Shown: piece after piece, positions 1 to 7,326 of the stretch
Layout of the letters: the number at the start of each line of letters is the position of its first letter
How positions within the stretch are numbered: position 1 is the first letter of the stretch
Source: Burkholderiaceae bacterium
GTDB taxonomy: Bacteria > Pseudomonadota > Gammaproteobacteria > Burkholderiales > Burkholderiaceae_F
NCBI GenBank assembly: GCA_013813185.1
Contig: JACCSD010000290.1
Span: forward strand, 1 to 14,318
Direction: 5' to 3'
DNA: 14,318 bases
The notes under the pieces: generated by a model
Told to the model about the DNA's origin: nothing
Database searches by the model: none
Seen by the model: the letters and a program-made list of their open reading frames with translations, nothing else
Translations under genes and position numbers: made by a program

Positions 1-896
1 CGCTTTTCGGCAAACGCTGTGGATAGACTCGGCAGCAGCACCGTCCCCAGTGCGACGCCGAGCAGCGCAGTCGGAAACTCCATCAATCGGTCGGCAAACG
101 CCAGCCAGGTCACACTGCCGATGGCCAGGTGCGACGCGATGTTCGTGTTGATGATGATGCTGATCTGCGCGACCGATACCGCAAACACAGCCGGCAGCAT
201 CAAGCCCCCCACCCGGCGCACATCGGGGTCGCGAAACGCGGCGAGCGGCGACGACCAGCGAACGCCGACGCCGATCGCGCGCAGCGCGAGCAGCTGCATC
301 CCAAGCTGCAGCGCCCCGCCGATCACGACGGCGAATGCAAGCGCCATGATCGGCCGCTCAAGATGGGGGGCCACCCATAACGCACACACGATGAACGACA
401 CGTTCAGCAGCACCGGCGTGGCCGCCGGTACCGCAAACCGGCGGTACGTATTCAGTGCACCGGCCGCGAGCGCTACCAGCGACATGAACAGGATGTACGG
501 AAACATCCAGCGCGTCATCACGGTCGCCAGCTCAAACGCATCCGGGTTGCGAGCCAATCCGGAGGCGAGCAGCCAGACCAGCACCGGCGCGGCGATGACC
601 CCTAGGGTTGAAATAGCAAGTAGCACCCAGAACAAGGCCGACGCCATACGCCCAACGAACGCACCCGTGCCTGCTTCATCACGGCTGCGAACATCGGCCA
701 GCATCGGAACGAACGCCTGCTGAAATGCGCCCTCGGCAAACATTCGGCGCAGCAGGTTGGGGATGCGGAACGCGACGTTAAAGGCGTCGGTCTCGGCACT
801 GACGCCGAAGATTCTCGAGATCAACATGTCCCGCGCCAGCCCGGTGAGGCGGGATACGAAGGTCAGGCCGCTAACGGTGGCTAGAGCACGCAGCAA
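1..896 (-). CDS. murJ: Lipid II flippase MurJ, N-terminal part (cut by window edge)
   Basis: MurJ (MviN) is the inner-membrane flippase that moves lipid II across the membrane for peptidoglycan synthesis. The minus-strand frame is open from 896 to the left edge (298 codons, no stop) and reads as a hydrophobic MOP-superfamily protein. Family landmarks are SRLTGLARD at residues 15-23, whose two arginines match the essential R18 and R24 of the E. coli protein, then FRIPNLLRR-FAEGAFQQAFVP near residues 43-62, and DRLMEFPTALLGVALGT near the visible end. No ATG lies in frame at the N-terminus. The TTG at 896-894 is the only reasonable start and falls two residues inside the E. coli start. No clear ribosome binding site precedes it. 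The gene is divergent from rpsT, as in Burkholderia. Roughly 200 C-terminal residues lie outside the window. Identity is very sure; the exact start is not. Confidence 0.95.
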   Translation of the reverse strand, partial: MLRALATVSGLTFVSRLTGLARDMLISRIFGVSAETDAFNVAFRIPNLLRRMFAEGAFQQAFVPMLADVRSRDEAGTGAFVGRMASALFWVLLAISTLGVIAAPVLVWLLASGLARNPDAFELATVMTRWMFPYILFMSLVALAAGALNTYRRFAVPAATPVLLNVSFIVCALWVAPHLERPIMALAFAVVIGGALQLGMQLLALRAIGVGVRWSSPLAAFRDPDVRRVGGLMLPAVFAVSVAQISIIINTNIASHLAIGSVTWLAFADRLMEFPTALLGVALGTVLLPSLSTAFAEK

Positions 897-919
897 TGTG
901 GGTTCGTAGATAAGAAACC

Positions 920-948
920 TGCAGATCGGGCGTCCGGTTTGCTATAGT
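920..948 (+). promoter_or_regulatory. Putative rpsT promoter with extended -10
   Basis: TATAGT at 943-948 is preceded by TG at 940-941, giving an extended -10 (TGCTATAGT). The best -35 at 17-bp spacing (TGCAGA, 920-925) is poor, as is usual for extended -10 promoters. The start point would fall near 955, leaving a leader of about 45 nt before rpsT. Assigned by eye from the consensus. Confidence 0.5.
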
Positions 949-959
949 GCCGCCCCTTT

Positions 960-975
960 CTCAGCACACGCTGAG
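960..975 (+). other. Short stem-loop in the rpsT leader
   Basis: CTCAGC (960-965) and GCTGAG (970-975) form a perfect 6-bp stem with an ACAC loop, close to the predicted 5' end of the rpsT message. S20 represses its own translation in E. coli, so a leader structure could matter for control or mRNA stability. That role is inference; only the inverted repeat is seen. Confidence 0.4.
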
Positions 976-1000
976 CATCGCTCCGCCGGACACGAATCTT

Positions 1001-1264
1001 ATGGCCAATACCAAGCAAGCCCGTCATCGGGCACGTCAGTCGACCGTGCGCAATGCGCATAACTCGGCGCAGCGCTCGCGCCTGCGCACCGCGATCAAAT
1101 CGGTCCGCAAGGCGATCGAAGGTGGCGACAAAAAAGTGGCGCTCGACACATTGCACCAAGCAACCAGCGTGATCGATTCGATTTCCGACAAGAAAGTCGT
1201 GCACAAGAACACCGCCTCACGAAACAAGAGCCGCTTGGCTGCCGCCGTCAAGGCGATGTCCTAG
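1001..1264 (+). CDS. rpsT: 30S ribosomal protein S20
   Basis: S20 binds 16S rRNA early in small-subunit assembly. The 87-residue product begins MANTKQARHRARQS and is rich in Lys and Arg throughout. It carries the S20 core pattern (SRLRTAIKSVRKAI near residues 26-39, KKVVHKNTASRNKSRLA near residues 67-83), and the length matches the family (about 87-90). The frame is open upstream to 947, but the S20 family starts with MAN, so ATG 1001 is chosen. The site before it is weak (CCGGA at 986-990). The gene is monocistronic-looking, divergent from murJ, with a strong hairpin just after the stop. No anomaly in the protein. Confidence 0.97.
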   Translation: MANTKQARHRARQSTVRNAHNSAQRSRLRTAIKSVRKAIEGGDKKVALDTLHQATSVIDSISDKKVVHKNTASRNKSRLAAAVKAMS

Positions 1265-1266
1265 CG

Positions 1267-1290
1267 GCTGGGCGTGCAGACGCCGCCAGC
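1267..1290 (+). terminator. Stem-loop right after rpsT, possible terminator
   Basis: GCTGG (1267-1271) pairs with CCAGC (1286-1290) and GCGT (1272-1275) with ACGC (1280-1283). The loop is GCAG and two bases (1284-1285) are bulged. The hairpin starts 3 nt after the rpsT stop. It lacks the T-run of an intrinsic terminator, so it may only protect the 3' end or stop transcription weakly. Confidence 0.35.
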
Positions 1291-1371
1291 GACGTTCTCG
1301 CAGTCGTGTGCAAGCAGGCGCCCGCCCGCTCCGAAGCCTGCCCGCCTAACTAAGTCGTTGTGAGTGCGCGT

Positions 1372-1390
1372 GCGAACGCGTAGCGTTCGC
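1372..1390. promoter_or_regulatory. Perfect 8-bp inverted repeat upstream of the decarboxylase
   Basis: GCGAACGC (1372-1379) and GCGTTCGC (1383-1390) are separated by GTA, with wobble pairs continuing two bases further out. The repeat ends 21 bp before the decarboxylase ATG. Such a symmetric site could be an operator for a dimeric regulator, or an RNA hairpin in the 5' leader next to the start. I cannot assign it to a known regulator. Confidence 0.4.
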
Positions 1391-1411
1391 GTACACGAAC
1401 AACGCTTACTT

Positions 1412-3448
1412 ATGGCCAAGCCATCTTCCAAAGTGCTCGTCATCAATGACGAGCCGTTGATTTTGCGCGAGCTGCTCAAGGGGCTGAACGCGGCCGCCCG
1501 CGCACTCGACAACCCTTTCGGCATCTCGTTTATCGGCGCGCTGACTGCGAAGGAAGGGCTGGCGTTGATCGAGCGTGACGGCGACATTCAAACCGCGATC
1601 GTCGACGACAAGCTGTACGCGGTGTCCGATAGTCGCTCGAACGGCAAGGTTGCCCGCAAGAACGGCGACGGCAAGCGCAACCTGCAAGTGTCGGCGCTGA
1701 AGCTGGTGCAGAAAATCACGTCGCTGCGCCCCGAGCTCGACATCTACATCCTGATCGAGAAAGAGAAAGAAGATCAGGTCGTCGACGCGCTGTTCACCGA
1801 AGCGGTCGACGGCTACTTTTATCGCGAGGAACGCGACTACCGCGGCGTGTACCGCATCTTGAATGCGCAGATCGCCGAGCGCGCGCGCACTCCTTTTTAC
1901 GATGCGCTGAAAGCGTATGTGATGGCCGCGAAGGACGCTTGGCACACGCCCGGCCACTCGAGCGGCGATTCGATGCGTGGCAGCGCGTGGGCCAACGAGT
2001 TCTACGACTTCATGGGCGAGCACGTGTTCGACGCCGACTTATCGGTGTCGGTGAAGGCACTCGATTCGCTGATGGAGCCGACCGGCGTAATCGCCGAAGC
2101 GCAACAGATGTCGGCGCGCGCGTTCGGTGCGCGACGCACTTTTTTTGCGACCAACGGCACTTCGACCGCCAACAAGGTGATCCTGCAGACATTGATCGCG
2201 CCCGGCGAAACACTACTGCTCGATCGCAACTGCCATAAGTCGGTGCATCACGGCGTCGTGTTGTCGGGTGCGCAGCCGATCTACATGGACTCCTCGGTCA
2301 ACCGGAAGTACGGCGTGTTCGGTCCGGTGCCGAAGAAAACGATCTTGAAAGCGATCGACGAGCATCCCGAAGCGCAGCTGCTCGTGTTGACCTCTTGCAC
2401 GTACGACGGATTGCGCTACGACCTGAAGCCAATCATCGACGCAGCGCATGCACGCGATATCAAGGTGTTGATCGACGAGGCTTGGTTCGCGCACGCGCGG
2501 TTTCATCCGGCGCTGCGCCCGACCGCGCTCGAGTCCGGTGCCGATTACGTCACACAATCGGCGCACAAGACTTTGTCGGCGCTGTCGCAGGCCGCGTACA
2601 TCCATGTGAACGATCCGACGTTCAACGAGCATATTTTCCGCGAAAACTTCAACATGCATACATCGACCAGCCCGATGTACAGCATGATTGCGAGCCTCGA
2701 CGTTAGTCGCAAACAGGCAGTGCTCGAAGGCTACAAGCTGCTGCAGCGGACTCTGATGCTGGCCGATGAATTGCGTGAACAGATCAATTCGACCGGCGTG
2801 TTTCGCGTGCTGGAGCTGGATGATCTGCTGCCGGAGGAAGTCAAACACGATGGTATCCGGCTCGATCCGACCAAGATCACCGTCGACGTTGCATCGTGCG
2901 GTATGACCGTCGACGACCTGCAGAATGAGCTCTTCACTCGCTTCAACATCACCGTCGAAAAATCGACGTTCAACACGCTGACATTGCTGCTGACGATCGG
3001 CACGACGCGCTCGAAATGTTCGCGGCTGTACGACGCGCTGATGCGCATCGCGCGCGAAAAGCGCGCGCCGCGCCGGTTGTACCGCACGCCCGATCTTCCG
3101 CCTTTCACCGATCTCGCATTCCTCCCGCGCGACGCGTACTACGCGACCGGCGAGCTAGTGCCCTTGCTGGATGACAACGATCAGGTCAATCGCGGGCTCG
3201 CCGGGCGCATCAGTTGCGACCAGATCGTTCCGTATCCGCCGGGGATCCCCGTACTGGTTCCAGGCCAGCGCATCAACGACAACATCGTCGAATATCTCGT
3301 TCGTTATCTGCGCGTTCAGAACAAGGTCGAGCTGCACGGCGTCGTGTATCAAGGCTACGTACCGTCGGTGCGCGTGCTGTCGTCTGACGAGGAACACCAA
3401 CTGATTGCGCTGGTGGCGAGCCGGCCGCCGCGTCGGCGGGCGGCGTAG
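1412..3448 (+). CDS. PLP-dependent Orn/Lys/Arg decarboxylase (class I fold)
   Basis: Removes the carboxyl group of a basic amino acid (arginine, lysine or ornithine) to give a polyamine or its precursor. The product is 678 aa. Residues 1-155 form a receiver-like wing domain (KVLVINDEP at 7-15, a basic linker near 76-89). The PLP domain follows, with HTPGHSSGDSMRGS (178-191), FFATNGTSTANK (244-255), DRNCHKSVHHG (271-281), DEAWFAHARF (355-364) and the PLP lysine in SAHK (K386). The C-terminal domain carries PYPPGIPVLVPGQR. It is shorter than the roughly 710-750 aa E. coli enzymes, mainly in the wing. ATG 1412 is preferred because MAKPSSKVLV abuts the domain; a GTG at 1364 is possible, and neither has a clear ribosome binding site. 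Substrate cannot be told from sequence. The neighbouring argDFG operon makes arginine or ornithine tempting, but lysine is equally compatible. Confidence 0.9.
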   Translation: MAKPSSKVLVINDEPLILRELLKGLNAAARALDNPFGISFIGALTAKEGLALIERDGDIQTAIVDDKLYAVSDSRSNGKVARKNGDGKRNLQVSALKLVQKITSLRPELDIYILIEKEKEDQVVDALFTEAVDGYFYREERDYRGVYRILNAQIAERARTPFYDALKAYVMAAKDAWHTPGHSSGDSMRGSAWANEFYDFMGEHVFDADLSVSVKALDSLMEPTGVIAEAQQMSARAFGARRTFFATNGTSTANKVILQTLIAPGETLLLDRNCHKSVHHGVVLSGAQPIYMDSSVNRKYGVFGPVPKKTILKAIDEHPEAQLLVLTSCTYDGLRYDLKPIIDAAHARDIKVLIDEAWFAHARFHPALRPTALESGADYVTQSAHKTLSALSQAAYIHVNDPTFNEHIFRENFNMHTSTSPMYSMIASLDVSRKQAVLEGYKLLQRTLMLADELREQINSTGVFRVLELDDLLPEEVKHDGIRLDPTKITVDVASCGMTVDDLQNELFTRFNITVEKSTFNTLTLLLTIGTTRSKCSRLYDALMRIAREKRAPRRLYRTPDLPPFTDLAFLPRDAYYATGELVPLLDDNDQVNRGLAGRISCDQIVPYPPGIPVLVPGQRINDNIVEYLVRYLRVQNKVELHGVVYQGYVPSVRVLSSDEEHQLIALVASRPPRRRAA

Positions 3449-3563
3449 GCGTTGCGCGAATTGCGCGAGGCGGGATTACTGGCACCACGCAGCCGCTGTC
3501 GCGACGTTGTCTCAACCTGAGGTGTTTTTTCCTTCCCCACAACAAGTGACATTGCCTCACGCA

Positions 3564-3737
3564 CAAGCGTTGGGCGGAGCTGACCTGCCTTCGGGGCGTC
3601 GCCCGAGGAACGGAGCAACGCCGGGGGTGTTGAGCAAAAAAAGGCTTTAGCCTTTTTTTGCGCCGACGTTGTGAGTACCGCAGTGGTTGGCACTTTAGTG
3701 CCCGACGCCCAGGCAGGCCAGCTCCGCCCAACGCTTG
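3564..3737. repeat. 174-bp nested palindromic repeat, copy 1 (MITE-like)
   Basis: The ends are 27-bp terminal inverted repeats (3564-3590 and 3711-3737, starting CAAGCGTTGGGC) with one mismatch at A3583. Inside lie a CCTTCGGG/CCCGAGG hairpin (3588-3608), a CAACGCCGG/CCGACGTTG pair (3616-3624 and 3663-3671, one mismatch) and a perfect central 12-bp hairpin GCAAAAAAAGGC-TTTA-GCCTTTTTTTGC (3634-3661). A GGCAC-TTTA-GTGCC hairpin follows (3689-3702). A second copy of identical length is at 10552-10725. Similarity to that copy runs on more weakly on both sides, about 3519-3748, including a T-tract and CCCCACA. No transposase is encoded and no clear target duplication is visible. It occupies the gap between the decarboxylase and argD. 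Confidence 0.85.
3634..3661. terminator. Central bidirectional terminator-like hairpin of repeat copy 1
   Basis: A7-GGC-TTTA-GCC-T7 flanked by GC/GC gives a perfect 12-bp stem. Read on either strand, the hairpin runs directly into seven T residues, as in bidirectional intrinsic terminators, although the GC part of the stem is only 3 bp. It would end the decarboxylase transcript before the argD promoter. Confidence 0.45.
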
Positions 3738-3768
3738 CGCTCCGCGATGAAGCAGATCAACTCGCTCT

Positions 3769-3774
3769 TATAAT
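3769..3774 (+). promoter_or_regulatory. Putative -10 element of the argDFG promoter
   Basis: TATAAT at 3769-3774 matches the consensus exactly and lies 69 bp before the argD start, just downstream of repeat copy 1. No convincing -35 is seen at 15-19 bp spacing (GATGAA at 3746-3751 for 17 bp), so an activator may be needed or the match may be chance. Confidence 0.4.
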
Positions 3775-3842
3775 CTCGTCGTAACGCGGCGACGGAGGCA
3801 TGACTTGCCGCGTTCTCTTTTGGCCAGCAAGGACTGGAAACG

Positions 3843-5054
3843 ATGACGCACCTGATGAACACCTACAACCGGCTGCCTATTGCGTTTACTCACGGCAAAG
3901 GCGCTCGCTTGTACGACGAACACGGCAAGGAATATCTCGACGCGCTCGCGGGGATCGCAGTCAACGGCCTGGGCCACGCGCATCCGAGGCTGACCGCGGC
4001 GCTCGCCGATCAGGTGGGCCGACTGATTCATACGTCGAATGTTTACCGAGTGCGCGAACAGGAAGCGCTGGCCGACCGCATCTGTGCCCTGTCCGGCATG
4101 CAAGAAGTGTTTTTCGCGAATTCCGGCTCGGAAGCCAACGAAGCGGCGTTAAAACTGGTCCGCATGTTCGGACACAAGCGTGGAGAGCCCGCAGCGCAAA
4201 CAATCGTGATGGAGCGCGCGTGGCACGGCCGCACGCTGGCTACGCTGGCGGCGACTGGCAGCGACAGAGCTCGCAAGGGGTTTGAGCCATTTCCTACCGG
4301 CTTCATCAGCGTTCCCTACAACGATATCGGCGCGGTAAAGCGCACCGCCGACGCGGACCGCCGCGTACTCGCGGTGTGGCTCGAAGTGCTGCAGGGCGAA
4401 GGCGGCATCTACGTGGCGGATCTGGATTACGTCAAGGCGCTGCGGCAGTTGTGCGACGAGCGCGGACTGCTGCTGATGATCGACGAGATCCAGAGCGGCA
4501 TCGGGCGCACCGGCAAATGGTTTGCGCATCACTGGGCCGGCATCAAGCCCGATGTGATGACGCTGGCGAAGGGACTCGGATCGGGCGTACCCATCGGCGC
4601 ATGTGTAGCTGCCGGTCCCGCGGCTGGCGTCTTTGGGCCGGGAAACCACGGCACGACCTTCGGCGGCGGCCCGCTGGCAATGCGCGCCGGACTCGAAACG
4701 CTCGAGATCATCGAGAAAGACGGCCTGATGGCGAACGCCGTCGCGCAGGGCGAGCGCATCGTCGGCGGACTGAAGCGCAAGTTGGCCGGTGTCGGTGGCA
4801 TCGTGCAGATCCGCGGCATGGGCCTGATGATCGGCATCGAGCTCGATCGCCCGTGCAGTGAATTGGTCCGGCAAGCACTCGCTGCCGGATTGCTGATCAA
4901 CGTCACGCACGACACCGTGATTCGAATGCTGCCGCCGCTGATCCTGAGCACGGAGGAAGCCGCTCTGGTCGTCGAGCGCCTGGCGCCGTTGATCGCGGCG
5001 TTCCTGCGCCCGCAGACAGACGTGAGCCCAGGCGCAACCGCAAAGGCGGCCTGA
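3843..5054 (+). CDS. argD: Acetylornithine aminotransferase (class III, PLP)
   Basis: Converts N-acetylglutamate 5-semialdehyde and glutamate to N2-acetylornithine and 2-oxoglutarate in arginine synthesis; related enzymes also act on succinyl-diaminopimelate. The 403-aa product has the subgroup-III pattern: GIAVNGLGHAHP (37-48), NSGSEANEAALK for phosphate binding (93-104), WHGRT (127-131), EVLQGEGG (181-188, usually EP-QGEGG), DEIQSGIGRTGK with the PLP-ring aspartate D214 (214-225), and the Schiff-base lysine in LAKGLG (K243). ATG 3843 has AAGGA 9 nt upstream (3829-3833). It is the first gene of the operon, 5 bp before argF, which argues for ArgD rather than a catabolic AstC or GabT paralogue. 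A second in-frame ATG at 3855 is less likely. Confidence 0.93.
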   Translation: MTHLMNTYNRLPIAFTHGKGARLYDEHGKEYLDALAGIAVNGLGHAHPRLTAALADQVGRLIHTSNVYRVREQEALADRICALSGMQEVFFANSGSEANEAALKLVRMFGHKRGEPAAQTIVMERAWHGRTLATLAATGSDRARKGFEPFPTGFISVPYNDIGAVKRTADADRRVLAVWLEVLQGEGGIYVADLDYVKALRQLCDERGLLLMIDEIQSGIGRTGKWFAHHWAGIKPDVMTLAKGLGSGVPIGACVAAGPAAGVFGPGNHGTTFGGGPLAMRAGLETLEIIEKDGLMANAVAQGERIVGGLKRKLAGVGGIVQIRGMGLMIGIELDRPCSELVRQALAAGLLINVTHDTVIRMLPPLILSTEEAALVVERLAPLIAAFLRPQTDVSPGATAKAA

Positions 5055-5059
5055 GTTGC

Positions 5060-5980
5060 ATGGCCGGCGGCATTCGACACTTCCTGCAATTTGCCGACTT
5101 TGATCGCACCGAGCTCGAGTGGGTATTTGAACGCTCACGCATCATCAAGGACCGATTCAAGCGCTACCAGTTTTATCAACCACTGGCTGATCGCACGCTG
5201 GCGATGGTGTTCGAGAAAGCGTCGACGCGTACGCGCGTGTCGTTCGAAGCCGGCATGTATCAGATGGGCGGATCGGTCATCCATATCACCACGGGCGATT
5301 CACAGCTCGGCCGCGCCGAACCCATCGAAGACACCGCGCGCGTCATTTCGCGGATGGTCGATATCGTGATGATCCGCACCTTCGGACAAGCGAAGCTCGA
5401 GCGCTTTGCTGCGCATTCGCGCGTGCCGGTGATCAACGGGCTGACCAACGAGTATCACCCGTGCCAGATCCTGGCCGACATTTTCACGTTCATCGAGCAC
5501 CGCGGACCGATCGCCGGTCGAACCGTGGCGTGGATCGGCGATGCGAACAACATGGCGTACACGTGGTTGCAGGCCGCGCAGGGTCTTGGTTTTCGGCTCA
5601 ATGTCTCGACACCGCCGGGCTATGCGCTGGACGCGTCGCTGGCGCAGGACGGCGAGCATCTGCAGGTCTTTGCCGATCCGATGCAAGCTGCGCGCGGAGC
5701 CGACCTGGTGACGACCGACGTGTGGACGAGCATGGGTTTCGAAGCTGAGAACGAAGTTCGGACCAAGGCTTTTTCGGACTGGCAAGTTGACGCCGAGATG
5801 ATGCAGGCCGCAGGGCGTGATGCGGTGTTCATGCACTGTCTGCCTGCGCACCGCGGCGAGGAAGTCAGCGCCGACGTGATCGACGGTGAGCAGTCACTCG
5901 TGTGGGACGTGGCCGAGAATCGGCTCCATGTGCAGAAAGCGCTGATGGAGTACCTGTTGCTCGGCAAGAGCGTCAGCTAA
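5060..5980 (+). CDS. argF: Ornithine carbamoyltransferase
   Basis: Cytosolic enzyme joining carbamoyl phosphate and ornithine to citrulline. The 306-aa product carries all family signatures: the carbamoyl-phosphate site STRTR (55-59), HPCQ (133-136), the ornithine-side VWTSMG (221-226, as in the D-x-W-x-SMG pattern) and HCLPAHRG (259-266) with the catalytic cysteine. Length is typical of betaproteobacterial ArgF (about 305-310). The start lies 5 bp after the argD stop, and AAAGGCGG at the end of argD (about 5041-5048) can serve as ribosome binding site, pointing to coupled translation. It is followed 2 bp later by argG. No anomalies seen. Confidence 0.97.
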   Translation: MAGGIRHFLQFADFDRTELEWVFERSRIIKDRFKRYQFYQPLADRTLAMVFEKASTRTRVSFEAGMYQMGGSVIHITTGDSQLGRAEPIEDTARVISRMVDIVMIRTFGQAKLERFAAHSRVPVINGLTNEYHPCQILADIFTFIEHRGPIAGRTVAWIGDANNMAYTWLQAAQGLGFRLNVSTPPGYALDASLAQDGEHLQVFADPMQAARGADLVTTDVWTSMGFEAENEVRTKAFSDWQVDAEMMQAAGRDAVFMHCLPAHRGEEVSADVIDGEQSLVWDVAENRLHVQKALMEYLLLGKSVS

Positions 5981-5982
5981 CC

Positions 5983-7326
5983 ATGGCCACCATCCTGCAA
6001 CACCTTCCCACCGGCGACAAAGTGGGCATCGCATTTTCCGGCGGACTCGATACCAGCGCCGCATTGCTGTGGATGCGCGACAAAGGAGCAATCCCGTACG
6101 CGTATACCGCGCATCTCGGACAGCCCGACGAGCCCGACTACGACAGCATCCCACGCCGCGCGCTCGAGTACGGCGCCGAGAAAGCGCGGCTGATTGACTG
6201 CCGTTCCCAGCTGGCTGCCGAAGGGATTGCAGCATTGCAATGCGGCGCGTTCCACATCTCCACCGCGGGGCTCACTTACTTCAACACGACGCCGCTCGGG
6301 CGCGCTGTAACGGGCACGCTACTGGTCGCCGCAATGAAGGAGGACGAGGTCCACATCTGGGGCGACGGCAGCACCTACAAGGGCAACGATATCGAGCGGT
6401 TCTACCGCTACGGCCTGCTCGCCAATCCGGAGCTGAAGATTTACAAGCCTTGGCTTGATCAGACATTTATCGACGAATTGGGAGGGCGCGCCGAGTTGTC
6501 CGAGTTCATGCGCGCGCGCGGCCACGCCTACAAGATGTCGGCAGACAAGGCGTATTCGACCGACTCCAACATGCTGGGCGCAACGCACGAGGCCAAGGAT
6601 CTCGAGCTCCTTTCTAGCAACGTGCGCATAGTCGATCCGATCATGGGCGTAGCGTCCTGGCGCGATTCGGTCGCCATCGCGAGCGAAGAAGTCAGCGTCC
6701 GATTCGATCAAGGCCAGCCCGTCGCACTAAACGGTCGCGAGTTCGATGGTCCAGCCGAGTTGATACTCGAAGCGAACCGGATTGGGGGCCGCCATGGACT
6801 GGGCATCAGCGACCAGATCGAGAATCGCATCATCGAAGCAAAAAGCCGCGGCATTTATGAAGCGCCCGGGCTGGCGCTGCTGCATATTGCCTACGAGCGA
6901 CTGATCACCGGCATCCACAACGAAGACACGATCGAGCAGTATCGCGACGGCGGGCGGCGCCTCGGACGGTTGCTTTACCACGGGCGCTGGTTCGACCCGC
7001 AGGCGATCATGCTGCGCGAGAGCGCGCAGCGCTGGGTGGCGCGTGCGGTAACCGGCGAGGTCACCGTCGAACTGCGCCGCGGCAATGACTATTCCATCCT
7101 CGACACCGTGTCGGCCAACCTCACTTACCGCCCCGACCGGTTGACGATGGAAAAGGGCGACTCAAGCTTCACACCGGCCGATCGGATCGGCCAGCTGCAG
7201 ATGCGCAACCTCGACATCATCGACACGCGGCATAAGCTTGCGACCTATGTACGCGCCGGCTTGCTGACAACGGACTCTGGTTCCGCGTTATCGCAGCTAA
7301 CCGACGACAGCGACGAGCTTCGATGA
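5983..7326 (+). CDS. argG: Argininosuccinate synthase
   Basis: Condenses citrulline and aspartate with ATP to argininosuccinate. The 447-aa product has the PP-loop SGGLDTS (19-25) of the ATP-pyrophosphatase fold near the N-terminus, and further family stretches such as GDGSTYKGNDIERFYRYG and AYSTDSNMLGATHEAKDLE. The length equals that of the long E. coli-type enzyme (447 aa) rather than the roughly 400-aa form of many bacteria. The frame is open upstream into argF, but MATILQHLPTGDKVGIAFSGG fits the family start, so ATG 5983 is chosen. It is the last gene of argDFG; the strong terminator at 7515-7541 follows. argH is not in the window. Confidence 0.97.
   Translation: MATILQHLPTGDKVGIAFSGGLDTSAALLWMRDKGAIPYAYTAHLGQPDEPDYDSIPRRALEYGAEKARLIDCRSQLAAEGIAALQCGAFHISTAGLTYFNTTPLGRAVTGTLLVAAMKEDEVHIWGDGSTYKGNDIERFYRYGLLANPELKIYKPWLDQTFIDELGGRAELSEFMRARGHAYKMSADKAYSTDSNMLGATHEAKDLELLSSNVRIVDPIMGVASWRDSVAIASEEVSVRFDQGQPVALNGREFDGPAELILEANRIGGRHGLGISDQIENRIIEAKSRGIYEAPGLALLHIAYERLITGIHNEDTIEQYRDGGRRLGRLLYHGRWFDPQAIMLRESAQRWVARAVTGEVTVELRRGNDYSILDTVSANLTYRPDRLTMEKGDSSFTPADRIGQLQMRNLDIIDTRHKLATYVRAGLLTTDSGSALSQLTDDSDELR

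Noticed and set aside
19..723. 234-codon open frame on the plus strand
   Set aside because: It is the antisense of the intact murJ frame; its Ser/Ala/Thr-rich product resembles nothing, while the minus strand gives a clear flippase.
1364..1411. GTG 1364 as start of the decarboxylase
   Set aside because: It adds 16 residues (RVRTRSVRVHEQRLL) coded by the inverted repeat, with no ribosome binding site; the domain begins right after ATG 1412.
3355..3693. Minus-strand frame through repeat copy 1, and the similar frame through copy 2 (10328-10885)
   Set aside because: The shared peptide (QKKAKAFFC and on) reflects the repeat itself. Differences between copies change amino acids (such as S to P and S to L) and the rest is antisense to real genes.
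3800..4285. ATG at 3800 with GGAGG one base upstream, as a leader peptide or gene
   Set aside because: The spacing is far too short for initiation and the frame runs inside argD as an antisense-like shadow of Arg-rich sequence.
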